This document shows, piece by piece, positions 1 through 7,582 of a stretch of DNA of 32,734 nucleotides; position 1 is the first letter of the stretch, and every line of letters starts with the position of its first letter. This DNA comes from an archaeon (GTDB lineage: Archaea > Thermoproteota > Nitrososphaeria > Nitrososphaerales > Gagatemarchaeaceae). Under the pieces are notes generated by a model. That model was given only the letters and a program-made list of their open reading frames with translations, made no database searches and was not told the DNA's origin. Where the stretch lies: the NCBI GenBank assembly GCA_021791695.1, contig JAJYWC010000021.1, positions 1 through 32,734 on the forward strand, read 5' to 3'. Both the position numbers and the translations under genes were made by a program.

Positions 1-27
1 ACGTAGAAGCGCCTTCCCCTGTTCCAT
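1..27 (-). CDS. possible 5' end of a gene running off the left edge
   Basis: On the minus strand an ATG at 27-25 is followed by an open frame to the window edge (M-E-Q-G-K-A-L-L-R). A GAGGTG purine-rich stretch lies about 5 nt upstream and could be a ribosome binding site. Only nine codons are visible, so no function can be given, and chance is not excluded. Confidence 0.25.
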
Positions 28-102
28 ACCCACCTCGCTCTAATTCTGATGGCCAGGGGATGAACTAATTTCAGGATAACAGATTCAGAATCCTTGGGAC
101 AG

Positions 103-110
103 AAATTTAT
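103..110 (+). promoter_or_regulatory. TATA-like box upstream of the acetyltransferase gene
   Basis: AAATTTAT in an A/T-rich patch about 35 nt upstream of the ATG at 143. The spacing fits an archaeal core promoter with a very short leader. It would serve the acetyltransferase and the ligase gene that follows after 6 nt. Confidence 0.45.
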
Positions 111-142
111 TAGTCGCGGCGAAGAGAAGGAGCCTGCCGGGC

Positions 143-640
143 ATGCAAGAGACTACGAGCAGCAGGGACGGGGACTACGCGGTGAGAAGGTGCACTCCCG
201 AGGACATCCCTAGCGTCATCAACGTCAATGCGGTCACGCTGCCTGAGCACTACTCGGACTACTTCTACTACGAGATACTGAAGGACTTCCCCAGCACCTT
301 CCTGATAGCCGAGAACGGCGGGAGGGTCGCGGGCTACATCATGTGCCGGATGGAGTACGGGCTGTCCATGACCAGGAGGTTCGGGCTCGCCAAGAAAGGT
401 CACATCATCTCGGTTGCCGTGCTCCGGGAGTACAGGGGCAGGGGGGTCGGCACCAAGCTCATACGCGAGGCGCTGGAGGAGGTCCGCAAAGAGAACGGGA
501 AGGAGTGCTATCTGGAGGTGAGGATCACAAACGAGGGGGCGATCGAGCTCTACAAGAGGTTGGGGTTCAAGGTCACCAGCACCCTGCACGGATACTACAA
601 GGACGGCGAGTCGGCCTACACCATGGCCCTGTCGCTCTGA
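143..640 (+). CDS. GNAT N-acetyltransferase, archaeal Ard1/RimI type (protein N-terminal acetylation)
   Basis: This 165-residue protein is a single GNAT domain. The acetyl-CoA binding signature RGRGVG is at residues 98-103, and the following stretch N-E-G-A-I-E-L-Y-K-R-L-G-F (130-142) plus the terminal Y-Y-K-D-G-E-S-A-Y motif are typical of RimI/Ard1 enzymes that acetylate protein N-termini. Such archaeal enzymes are cytosolic and often act alone on Ser/Ala/Met N-termini; the substrate preference here is inferred. The start ATG follows a TATA-like box by about 35 nt, consistent with a near-leaderless mRNA. The DNA ligase gene starts 6 nt after the stop, so the two are probably cotranscribed. 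Length matches the family. Family assignment is firm; the exact substrate is not. Confidence 0.9.
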   Translation: MQETTSSRDGDYAVRRCTPEDIPSVINVNAVTLPEHYSDYFYYEILKDFPSTFLIAENGGRVAGYIMCRMEYGLSMTRRFGLAKKGHIISVAVLREYRGRGVGTKLIREALEEVRKENGKECYLEVRITNEGAIELYKRLGFKVTSTLHGYYKDGESAYTMALSL

Positions 641-646
641 TGCCCG

Positions 647-2299
647 ATGGGCAGCTTCGAAGCATTCTCCTCCACTCTGGAAAGGGTCGGCGGGACCTCG
701 GGGAAGAACGAGAAGGTAAGGATACTCGCCGACTATCTCCGCGGACTGGACGAAGAAGACGCCGAGAGGGCCGCAAGGTTCGCGACCGGCAGAGCTTCGC
801 AGAAGGGTAGCGCGGACGAGACCCAGACGGGCTACTCCACGATCATCAGCGTGATTGGAGAGGTGACGGGGCTGACTCCACGCGACATCAGCCGCACCTA
901 CGTGAAGTGCGGCGACCTGGGACGGGTCGTGGAGGAGGTCATCCCCGGGAAGAAGGAGACGACCCTCTTCAGCGGTGAGCTCACGCTCCGGGACGTCGCC
1001 GACACCTTCGAGGGGATGACCCAGTCCAAGGGCAAGGGCTCGACGGCGATGAAGCGGGGCTACCTGAAGGCGGCGCTGCTGCGGTCCACCCCCGTCGAGG
1101 CGAAGTACCTGGTCAAGATCCTCACCAAGGAGATGAGGATCGGCCTGGTCGACGGGCTCGTGGTCGAGGCACTTGCTGACGCTTACGGCCTGGAGAGGGA
1201 GACGGTCAGGGACGCCTACCTGCTGCTCGGGGACATAGGGCTGCTCGCAAGGCAGGCGAGGGCAGGCACCCTCTCTGAGGTCAGGTTGCAGCTCATGCGC
1301 CCGACGAACTTCATGCTCGCCGAACCGATGCAGAGCGCCGAGGAGATAGCCTCGTACTTCGGGAGGGAACTCTACGCAGAGGTCAAGTACGACGGCGTGA
1401 GGGCGCAGCTGCACAAGAAGGGCGAAGCGGTCAGGCTCTTCTCCCGGAGGCTGGAGGAGATCACCGAGAGCTTCCCGGAGGTCGCAGAGGTCGCCAGGGG
1501 GTTCCCCGGAGACATGCTGCTAGACGGGGAGATAGTCCCGTTCATGGACGGCAAACCGCTCGCCTTCCAGCTGCTCCAGCGACGGCTGAGGAGGATAGAG
1601 GGCTTCGAGGAGGCGCAGGCCCGTGCGCCGGTCAGGTACTTCCTCTTTGACGTGCTGCTCCTCGGTGGGGAGGACCTGTACAGGAGGCCCCTCAGGGAGA
1701 GGAGGAAGTATCTCGCAGAGGTCGCGGGCGCGACCGGCCTCCCGCTCGCCGACAGCGCCCCGGCAAAGACCTCCAGGGAGATCGCGAGGCTGTTCCGAAG
1801 GAGCCGCTCGCTCGGGTACGAGGGCCTAGTGCTGAAGGACCCGGAGAGCCCCTACACACCGGGGAAGCGGGGGAAGTCCTGGGTGAAGCTCAAGGAGGAG
1901 CTGGATACGCTTGACGTCGTGATAGTGGGAGCCGAGCTCGGCCACGGAAAGAGGGCCGGGAGGCTCTCCGACTACACCTTCGCCGTCCGCGACGGCGACG
2001 CGTTCAGGGTCATCGGCAAGGCATACTCGGGCCTGACGGACGCCGAGATCGAGGAGATGGCAGTCAAGATAAAGGCTGCTACGGTCACCGACGACGGCTA
2101 CTACAGGACCGTGCGCCCGGAGCTCGTCATAGAGGTCGCATTCGACAGTATACAGAAGAGCGCCAGGCACGACAGCGGCTACGCGCTCAGGTTCCCCCGG
2201 ATCAAGAATCTCAGGACTGACAAGACACCAGACCAGGCGGACACACTCGGGCGCGTGAAGGAGGTCTACGAATCCCAGAAGGTAAGGTCGGAGCCGTAG
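647..2299 (+). CDS. lig: ATP-dependent DNA ligase, archaeal type
   Basis: A 550-residue ATP-dependent DNA ligase that seals nicks in replication and repair by forming an enzyme-AMP intermediate on lysine. The nucleotidyltransferase motif I is E-V-K-Y-D-G-V-R with the catalytic Lys at residue 247. Motif IV/V appears as G-Y-E-G-L-V-L-K near 390, and the W-V-K-L-K motif is near 412. Order: N-terminal DNA-binding domain (about 1-215), adenylation domain (about 220-410), then OB-fold domain to the end with the S-A-R-H-D-S-G-Y-A-L-R-F-P-R stretch usual in archaeal ligases. Length is normal for the family. The start is 6 nt after the acetyltransferase stop. The 3' end overlaps the convergent pilus ATPase gene by 34 nt. 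All expected motifs are present, so the enzyme should be active. Confidence 0.96.
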   Translation: MGSFEAFSSTLERVGGTSGKNEKVRILADYLRGLDEEDAERAARFATGRASQKGSADETQTGYSTIISVIGEVTGLTPRDISRTYVKCGDLGRVVEEVIPGKKETTLFSGELTLRDVADTFEGMTQSKGKGSTAMKRGYLKAALLRSTPVEAKYLVKILTKEMRIGLVDGLVVEALADAYGLERETVRDAYLLLGDIGLLARQARAGTLSEVRLQLMRPTNFMLAEPMQSAEEIASYFGRELYAEVKYDGVRAQLHKKGEAVRLFSRRLEEITESFPEVAEVARGFPGDMLLDGEIVPFMDGKPLAFQLLQRRLRRIEGFEEAQARAPVRYFLFDVLLLGGEDLYRRPLRERRKYLAEVAGATGLPLADSAPAKTSREIARLFRRSRSLGYEGLVLKDPESPYTPGKRGKSWVKLKEELDTLDVVIVGAELGHGKRAGRLSDYTFAVRDGDAFRVIGKAYSGLTDAEIEEMAVKIKAATVTDDGYYRTVRPELVIEVAFDSIQKSARHDSGYALRFPRIKNLRTDKTPDQADTLGRVKEVYESQKVRSEP

Positions 2300-3819
2300 A
2301 ATTTACGGAGTTCTAAGGCCAGGTCCGCATAGTCCGCAACGCCCCTCCCCACCAGCGAGTCGAGGAACCGCGTCCTCCTGTCAAGCTCGTTCGCCATCCG
2401 CTTGGCCGAGTATCCGTAGCCGCTGGCTTTCTTCTCGAGCTTCACCGACCGTTCCGGCGACCCCTCCCACCCGGCCTCGGTCCGCTTGAAAAGGGTCGTC
2501 CACTCGCGACCCGGCTCGACCACCTCACTGACGTACCTGGTTCCCTTCTGGTCCCGGACCATGAAGACGACCGCGTCTATCAGTTCGAGCGACGGCCGCG
2601 CGACCGAGAGCGGAGGCTGCGTCAGCCTCGCGACGAAGCCTTCCGTGTTCGAGGCGTGGAACGTGGTCAGGCATCCTGACCCTGACGCGGCAGCCTGGAA
2701 GAGCACCTGGACCTCCTCTCCTCGCGACTCGCCCAGAATGACGTAGTCCGGTCTCTCCCTGAGGCTGAGCTTCACGAGGTCGAAGAGGGAGACGTTGGCG
2801 CCCTCGGAGAGCGTGTGCTTGGTGTGGAGAGGTTTCCATCCGCTCTGCGGAAGGTTGATCTCTCTCGTGTCCTCGATTGAGAGGACCTTCCAGTTGGGGT
2901 TGATGACTGTCCCCAGTGCGTTGAGGAGGGTGGTCTTGCCTGAGGCTGTGACTCCCGCCACGACCACGAACCCCTTCATCTCGAGGAGCAGCCAGAGGTA
3001 CGCCGCGACCTTCGTGTCCAGCGTGCCCGCATGGATGAGCTCGGCGACCGTGTAGGGTATCGTGCGGAGCTTCCTGATGCTGAAGCTGCTCCCTAGGCTG
3101 GTCACCTCCTTCCCCCACGTCGCCGCGAGCCTGTAGCCCTCGGGCAGGACGCAGTCCACTATCGGCGAAGAGACGGAGAGCGACCGGTTGGAGCGGTGGA
3201 CCAGCCTGGAGACGATGGCGTCGAGCTTCTCCCTCTCCGAGAAGAAGATGTTGCTCTCCAGCCAGCCGTGCGAATTGTGCTTCCTGTGCCACACCTTGAC
3301 CGGCCTGTCGAGCCCTTCGCAGGAGATGTCCTCTATCTCAGGGTCCCTGATGAGCGGGTCGATGACTGAATAGCCGAGTATCTCCCTCATCAGGTAGTGG
3401 GTGGCCGCCCCGAGGTCGTCCTCTGGCGTCTTTGCGTCGAGGTAACCCGCGCGCTTCAGCTCCGCTAAGAGGTAGCCCAGGGGGTCGACGGTGATTATCG
3501 GCGACGGGGCGAGCCACGATGACATCGAGGCGATCGCCTCGGCGACGCTGGAGCTCAGACCGGGTTCCAGGTACGGCTCCTTGACCAGATAGACCCCCTT
3601 GCCCTCGGACTCGTAGACGTACACGGTGTAGCTGGACTTGTACGTGGCAGAACCCCTCTGCATGTCGTAGTTCACGAGATAGTTCTCGAGCATCGTCCCG
3701 CCGCGCGGGGGTTCGAACGGTATAGTCTCCAGCACCATCCCCTTCTCGGGCCGCGCCGGGCGGCGGAACCTGGCGCCCAGAGCCGAGCTATACCGAGAGA
3801 CTGACCGTTCTAGTTCCAA
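2266..3819 (-). CDS. type IV pilus assembly ATPase (GspE/PilB/VirB11-like secretion ATPase)
   Basis: A 517-residue hexameric-type secretion ATPase that would power pilus assembly from the cytoplasmic side. Visible motifs are Walker A G-V-T-A-S-G-K-T-T (289-297), the Asp box S-I-E-D-T-R-E (314-320), Walker B P-D-Y-V-I-L-G-E (357-364) and the His box T-T-F-H-A-S (385-390). The first about 140 residues form an N-terminal domain like that of archaeal pilus/archaellum ATPases. It is the last gene of the minus-strand pilus cluster. The TTG start at 3819 overlaps the third pilin gene by 32 nt; an ATG at 3738 (residue 28) is an alternative start. Placement with TadC-like, pilin and peptidase genes points to adhesion or surface pili rather than an archaellum, because no motor or cap genes (FlaH/FlaJ set) are seen here. 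Confidence 0.92.
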   Translation of the reverse strand: MELERSVSRYSSALGARFRRPARPEKGMVLETIPFEPPRGGTMLENYLVNYDMQRGSATYKSSYTVYVYESEGKGVYLVKEPYLEPGLSSSVAEAIASMSSWLAPSPIITVDPLGYLLAELKRAGYLDAKTPEDDLGAATHYLMREILGYSVIDPLIRDPEIEDISCEGLDRPVKVWHRKHNSHGWLESNIFFSEREKLDAIVSRLVHRSNRSLSVSSPIVDCVLPEGYRLAATWGKEVTSLGSSFSIRKLRTIPYTVAELIHAGTLDTKVAAYLWLLLEMKGFVVVAGVTASGKTTLLNALGTVINPNWKVLSIEDTREINLPQSGWKPLHTKHTLSEGANVSLFDLVKLSLRERPDYVILGESRGEEVQVLFQAAASGSGCLTTFHASNTEGFVARLTQPPLSVARPSLELIDAVVFMVRDQKGTRYVSEVVEPGREWTTLFKRTEAGWEGSPERSVKLEKKASGYGYSAKRMANELDRRTRFLDSLVGRGVADYADLALELRKFYGSDLTFWDS

Positions 3820-4192
3820 ACTCTATCGTCACCGTTCCGTGAGTGCCGGCCGGCAGCTCCAGCACGCACATGTCCCTGGGTTGCAGCGCGGAGCAGGTCG
3901 AGGTCCATCCTTGCAAAAGCCCTCCTCCGAGGTAGACAGACGTCAGGTGCCCCTCGACCCATCCGTAGTTGAAGAGCCAGACGTAGCTGCCCGTGGAGTT
4001 GCTCTGCGTGCCCACCACCGTCAGGAGTATCCCGGCCTCGCTGGCCGCGTCCTGAGAGCCGCCCAGCAGGACCCCGTTCGCGCTCCTCAACGACCCGAGC
4101 GATATCAGCCCCACGCCCCCGAGGATGGCTATGGTTATCGCGAGCATCGATATCGAGGAGACGACCTCGCTGACTCCCCTTGACTTATGCAA
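3788..4192 (-). CDS. type IV pilin-like protein (third in tandem)
   Basis: A 134-residue secreted protein with a class III signal peptide: basic K-S-R-G followed by V-S-E-V-V and a hydrophobic helix to about residue 35. Cleavage is expected after the glycine by the prepilin peptidase encoded at 6946. The rest is beta-rich, Ser/Thr/Gly-rich and has two Cys residues (S-T-C-S-A-L and R-D-M-C-V) that could form a disulfide. The start overlaps the preceding pilin stop by 8 nt, and the end overlaps the ATPase by 32 nt, so translation is probably coupled. The conserved glutamate (E+5 position) is present as V-S-E, which favours assembly into the filament core. Sequence outside the N-terminus is not recognised. 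Confidence 0.8.
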   Translation of the reverse strand: MHKSRGVSEVVSSISMLAITIAILGGVGLISLGSLRSANGVLLGGSQDAASEAGILLTVVGTQSNSTGSYVWLFNYGWVEGHLTSVYLGGGLLQGWTSTCSALQPRDMCVLELPAGTHGTVTIEFGTRTVSLSV

Positions 4193-4802
4193 TACGGTCG
4201 TAGCTCCCGTCGAAGACCATCAGGAACGGCCCGGCGGAGCCTCCCGTCGGTACGTACAGCTCGAACCTGGAGGAGGGCAGCGTGCCGATAAGCGGCACCG
4301 TACTGACCGTACCGCTCGGATACACGACGACCTGGCCGTCGGGTTCGGTGACGGTGCACGACGAGGCGCCGGCGAACATGACCTCATGCCAGCCTGGCTG
4401 GACCGCCAGCGACGAGGTCCACTGGCCGTCTATCCACGCCCTCCCGTTCCCTCCGGTGCTCAGGACCCCGCTCCCGGTGTGTATCGCGAAGAAGGTCGTG
4501 GCGCCGGTCTTGCACAACTTGTCCGTGGTGCCGTAGGCGGTGCCGTTGAAGTAGAGGACGCCGGTCTGCGAGCTGGCCCCGCCCGCCTGGAAGGCGAGGG
4601 GCGAGCCCGCGGAGGAGGAGTTGACAAGCACCTCCACCAGCCCCTCAGGGCCTCCCACCTGGATGACCTGGTTCGTGTACACGTTCTGCTGCGGGGGCGC
4701 GAACCTGCTGACGCCCTCGTAGACGACGAACGAGAGAGACAGGGAGATCGAGACGAGCAACAGGGTGGCCACGAAGGTACTCACTCCCCTTGACCGGCTC
4801 AT
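4185..4802 (-). CDS. type IV pilin-like protein (second in tandem)
   Basis: A 205-residue protein with an N-terminal S-R-S-R-G then V-S-T-F-V-A and a hydrophobic segment, a prepilin peptidase signal of archaeal type. The ectodomain is about 165 residues and contains two cysteines in separate places (L-C-K-T-G and S-S-C-T-V). Unlike the third pilin it has Thr-Phe rather than Glu after the cleavage site, so it may be a minor pilin or tip subunit; this is inference. The ATG overlaps the previous stop as ATGA, and its own end overlaps the next pilin, giving a tightly coupled three-pilin series. Confidence 0.78.
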   Translation of the reverse strand: MSRSRGVSTFVATLLLVSISLSLSFVVYEGVSRFAPPQQNVYTNQVIQVGGPEGLVEVLVNSSSAGSPLAFQAGGASSQTGVLYFNGTAYGTTDKLCKTGATTFFAIHTGSGVLSTGGNGRAWIDGQWTSSLAVQPGWHEVMFAGASSCTVTEPDGQVVVYPSGTVSTVPLIGTLPSSRFELYVPTGGSAGPFLMVFDGSYDRIA

Positions 4803-5245
4803 GCCTGTACGTTGAACGCCCTGGACAGCTGGTTGCCGATCGCGGTCACTGTGAACGGCCCGAAGGCGGGGATGACGAAGTTTGTGGTCATCTGTGCAGT
4901 GAGCGTGTCACCGGGCTGGAGCGTCGTCCCGCCTGAGGGAGACGAAAGCACCGTGACGTTGGAGGAAGTTCCTGCGAACCTGAAGGTGTTGAGGCTGTTG
5001 TTGTAGCTGACGGTGAACTCGCTGAGGGTTATTGGGACGTTGCCGTCGTTCTTGATGCTCAGGATGATGTTCTCTCCGTTGGGTGCGACGTTTATGTCGG
5101 TGAGGTTCATCGACGGGTTCCTTACCTGCGACACCACCAGCTGTTGGAACTGGGTGTACAGCAGACCCCCGATGCTCAGCGTGATAACGACCAGGATGAT
5201 CGTTGCCAGAAACGGGCTAATGCCTTTGCGCGCTTGTGTCTTCAT
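4799..5245 (-). CDS. type IV pilin-like protein (first in tandem, probable major subunit)
   Basis: About 148 residues beginning M-K-T-Q-A-R-K-G followed by I-S-P-F-L-A-T-I-I-L and a continuous hydrophobic helix, the standard archaeal pilin N-terminus (K-G cleavage then I-S-P). The ectodomain is small and Asn/Thr-rich with several N-x-S/T sites, compatible with N-glycosylation. I chose ATG 5245 over ATG 5263 because the TATA box at 5266-5272 sits directly against 5263 and would place transcription start near 5243. Having its own promoter immediately after the TadC stop suggests this pilin is made in excess, as expected for a major subunit. Confidence 0.8.
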   Translation of the reverse strand: MKTQARKGISPFLATIILVVITLSIGGLLYTQFQQLVVSQVRNPSMNLTDINVAPNGENIILSIKNDGNVPITLSEFTVSYNNSLNTFRFAGTSSNVTVLSSPSGGTTLQPGDTLTAQMTTNFVIPAFGPFTVTAIGNQLSRAFNVQA

Positions 5246-5265
5246 GGACAAGGATGTGTTCATGA

Positions 5266-5272
5266 TATTTAA
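5266..5272 (-). promoter_or_regulatory. TATA box for the pilin genes, internal to the pilus cluster
   Basis: On the minus strand TTAAATAT-like sequence lies just after the TadC-like gene stop (5286). The distance of about 25 nt to ATG 5245 is the usual archaeal TATA-to-start spacing. It lets the three pilins and the ATPase be expressed apart from the platform protein. Confidence 0.6.
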
Positions 5273-5285
5273 TCGCCCAGTGCGC

Positions 5286-6896
5286 TCAGAGGGAGCCGAG
5301 GACCAGGAGGGAGACGAGCGTGGATGCCAGCAGGATGGGTACTGCGAGGGCGTGCCGCGCGGTCTGGGCATAGAGCTTCGACAGGAGGAGGCCGGTCATC
5401 AAGGACACCGCTGAGATCGAGATGAGGATGTAGCTCCTGGAGACGGCGCCGAACTCCGGGAGGAACGGGATGCCGCCCTGGTTGAAGGTGCTCAGGAAGG
5501 ACATGGAGGCTATCGATATGCCCGGGACGATGACTCCCACGAGAAAGAACGGCAGGAGGGAGCGCGAGGCGTTGCGCCGCGCGTCCGAGAGCCTCTTGAA
5601 GAAGGAAGAAAGGCGCTGGAGTTTCTCGTAGCCCGCCCCCGTGACGAACGCGACAGAGAGCATCCCGAACGACAGACGGACCAGCCAGGACGGGTGGGAG
5701 ATCCTCTGCTGCGCCTCCTCAGGGCTAGAGCCGAGCATGATCGACCTCTGGAACGCCGCCAATGGAGTCCGGACCGAGTTGAAGCCCCCGGCTCCCGAGC
5801 TCACCTTCGCGAGGGCCTCAGGAAGACTCACGCCCGCCTTGCTCTCCTCGGCCAGGTCGTGGAGCAGGGCGCTGACCTCCTCCTCGCCCTTCCGTATCCT
5901 CGAGTAGACGCCTCTGGTGCGCAGTGCGCCCAGCGCTGAGACCACCAGCGGGAGCAAGAGCGAGACCTCGATCGTGACGAGTCCGAGGTAGTAGAGCAAG
6001 ATTGAGGCGGCCCAGGCGGCGACCGAGAGGACGAGGGGATACGTCGCGGGTGCCGAGTTGTACAAGATGGGTTGCGCCCCGTCCATCAGCACCAGCAGGA
6101 CGACACAGAACACCCCGAGGAGGCCGAGCGAGGCGAGAAGTATCTCGACCACCGCCAGCCCCGGTATGGCCGCGGCGACCATGTCGAGGCCCACCGGGAA
6201 CAGGGCCAGCACCATGAGGGAGACCTCTGCGAGGGAGCCTACGGACTCGGAGAAGCCCTTCCATCTGGCCTCCATGAGCTCGACCTGCCTGAGCGACTCC
6301 TCGTCGACGAAATCGGCGACGTTCTTTCCCGTGGTCAGGGTCACCATCAGGCTGTGGACGAACTGCCTCAGCTTGGCGCTCGGGTGGGACCCGAAGGTCT
6401 TCTCCACCACCTCTGAAGGGGCCCCGGGGACAAAGGCGAGGTCCCGCTCCATTATGGCCGACTCGACGCCGAACGCGGGGAAGACGGACCGTCCGAGCGC
6501 GGCGACCTTCCTCAGGCCGTCGTCGATGCTGACCGTTGTCTCCCGCGAGAATATCGAGAGGAAGATGAGGAAGAACGGGAGCTCTGCGTCGACCGCCCTC
6601 TGTCTGGAGTGCGAGAGCATCAACGGAACGAGGAATGGGACCGATTGCACCAGCGCTAGCGACGCGAGGATGAGGACGGCCTGCGGCACGGGCAGGAGCA
6701 GAGCCAGCAGCTCTCCTGCGACGGGATAGAAGAGGAGGGAGAGCGAGAACCTGGAGTAGACCCTCGGCGGGAGGTAGATCTTCGCAGAGTCCAGGAGGGA
6801 CGAGAACCTGCCTTCGAGGGAAGCAGCCAGGCGACCCGCCGGGCAGACCGACGCGAGGCGTGCCACCAGGGCTTCGTAGTTTGCCGGGGACAACAC
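5286..6896 (-). CDS. TadC/PilC-like pilus assembly platform membrane protein (double-domain)
   Basis: A 536-residue integral membrane protein that would anchor the assembly ATPase at the inner face of the membrane. It has hydrophobic segments at roughly residues 50-95 and 215-265, then a second set at about 285-325, 405-430 and 445-536. Soluble parts between them contain type II secretion F-like features, for example A-E-E-S-K-A-G-V-S-L-P-E-A-L-A-K in the second half and the E-L-P-F-F-L-I-F-L-S-I-F stretch in the first. So it looks like two T2SSF modules in one chain, as in archaeal FlaJ/UpsF homologues. Start is GTG 6896 (TTG 6893 is next); the shared TATA box is 18-25 nt upstream. First gene of the minus-strand pilus operon. 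Confidence 0.82.
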   Translation of the reverse strand: MLSPANYEALVARLASVCPAGRLAASLEGRFSSLLDSAKIYLPPRVYSRFSLSLLFYPVAGELLALLLPVPQAVLILASLALVQSVPFLVPLMLSHSRQRAVDAELPFFLIFLSIFSRETTVSIDDGLRKVAALGRSVFPAFGVESAIMERDLAFVPGAPSEVVEKTFGSHPSAKLRQFVHSLMVTLTTGKNVADFVDEESLRQVELMEARWKGFSESVGSLAEVSLMVLALFPVGLDMVAAAIPGLAVVEILLASLGLLGVFCVVLLVLMDGAQPILYNSAPATYPLVLSVAAWAASILLYYLGLVTIEVSLLLPLVVSALGALRTRGVYSRIRKGEEEVSALLHDLAEESKAGVSLPEALAKVSSGAGGFNSVRTPLAAFQRSIMLGSSPEEAQQRISHPSWLVRLSFGMLSVAFVTGAGYEKLQRLSSFFKRLSDARRNASRSLLPFFLVGVIVPGISIASMSFLSTFNQGGIPFLPEFGAVSRSYILISISAVSLMTGLLLSKLYAQTARHALAVPILLASTLVSLLVLGSL

Positions 6897-6913
6897 AGAA
6901 GATGCCTCGTCTG

Positions 6914-6921
6914 CTTATAAG
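6914..6921. promoter_or_regulatory. palindromic TATA box shared by divergent pilus genes
   Basis: CTTATAAG is its own reverse complement. It lies 18 nt from the GTG start of the TadC-like gene on the minus strand and 25 nt from the TTG start of the prepilin peptidase on the plus strand. In a 49-nt divergent spacer it is the only TATA candidate seen, so it may serve both directions. Confidence 0.5.
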
Positions 6922-6945
6922 GGGCGCCAAGATGGACGAGCGAGC

Positions 6946-7554
6946 TTGTTCCTGCAGATATTGATGGGAGTCTCCTTCCTGCTGGCTGGCTACCAGGACT
7001 TCAGGGACAGGCTGGTCTCGGACCTGGTATGGATACCTGCCGTCATCGGCGTCATCCTGACTTTCTACTTCCTCCCGACCTCCCAGGACCTGCTCCTGCT
7101 CGTCAGGATAGCGGCGGTTGGCGCAGTGGCGCTTTTCGTGACGAGGTACGGGTTCCTGGGGGAGGCCGACGGGATAGCGTTCGTCCTAATCGTGGCCGTG
7201 CCGTCGCCGCTCGACCTCCTCGTCCTGCTCTTCGCGATAGCCGCGGTGGCGCTCTCGGCGATCGGGTACCTCTACATCACGGGCATGGCGGGGAAGGACA
7301 AGGTGATCAGCATCCAGCAGTTCAGGTCCGAGGCGAGATGGATCCCCAAGGCGATAATCGCAGGGGGCGAGAGGAAAGACGTCGATAAGAACGTGAACGT
7401 GTCCCGCGAGGACGTCGAGAGGACCACCGACGACGGGGCGATGGTGGAGGTCCAGTACGGGGTACCGAACATCGAGTACATCGCGATCGGCTACCTCATC
7501 TACATCGGATTTCTGGCGGTTTTCCAGACCGGGGCGCTGCTGAGCCTGCCGTAG
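6946..7554 (+). CDS. archaeal prepilin/preflagellin peptidase (A24 aspartyl protease)
   Basis: A 202-residue membrane protease that removes the short basic leader from pilins. Catalytic aspartates are visible: D18 in Y-Q-D-F-R-D after the first membrane segment, and D75 in the G-E-A-D motif (72-75), the GxHyD motif of the family. About six hydrophobic segments are predicted, with a charged cytosolic region at roughly 120-170. Substrates in this window are likely the three pilins and the large pilin-like protein at 29828-31384. TTG 6946 fits the TATA spacing; ATG 6964 (residue 7) is the alternative start and keeps both aspartates. It is divergent from the rest of the pilus genes. Confidence 0.88.
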   Translation: MFLQILMGVSFLLAGYQDFRDRLVSDLVWIPAVIGVILTFYFLPTSQDLLLLVRIAAVGAVALFVTRYGFLGEADGIAFVLIVAVPSPLDLLVLLFAIAAVALSAIGYLYITGMAGKDKVISIQQFRSEARWIPKAIIAGGERKDVDKNVNVSREDVERTTDDGAMVEVQYGVPNIEYIAIGYLIYIGFLAVFQTGALLSLP

Positions 7555-7582
7555 AGGGCAAAGCTGATTCGTTGGTCGTCCG

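Noticed and set aside
110-1414. 434-codon open frame on the minus strand opposite the acetyltransferase and ligase
   Set aside because: It is the antisense of two genes with clear family motifs and has a Pro/Arg/Leu/Val-rich, motif-free translation typical of shadow frames in GC-rich DNA.
5818-6930. 370-codon minus-strand frame over the platform protein
   Set aside because: Arg/Pro/Gly-rich shadow of the TadC-like gene in another frame; no membrane segments or motifs.
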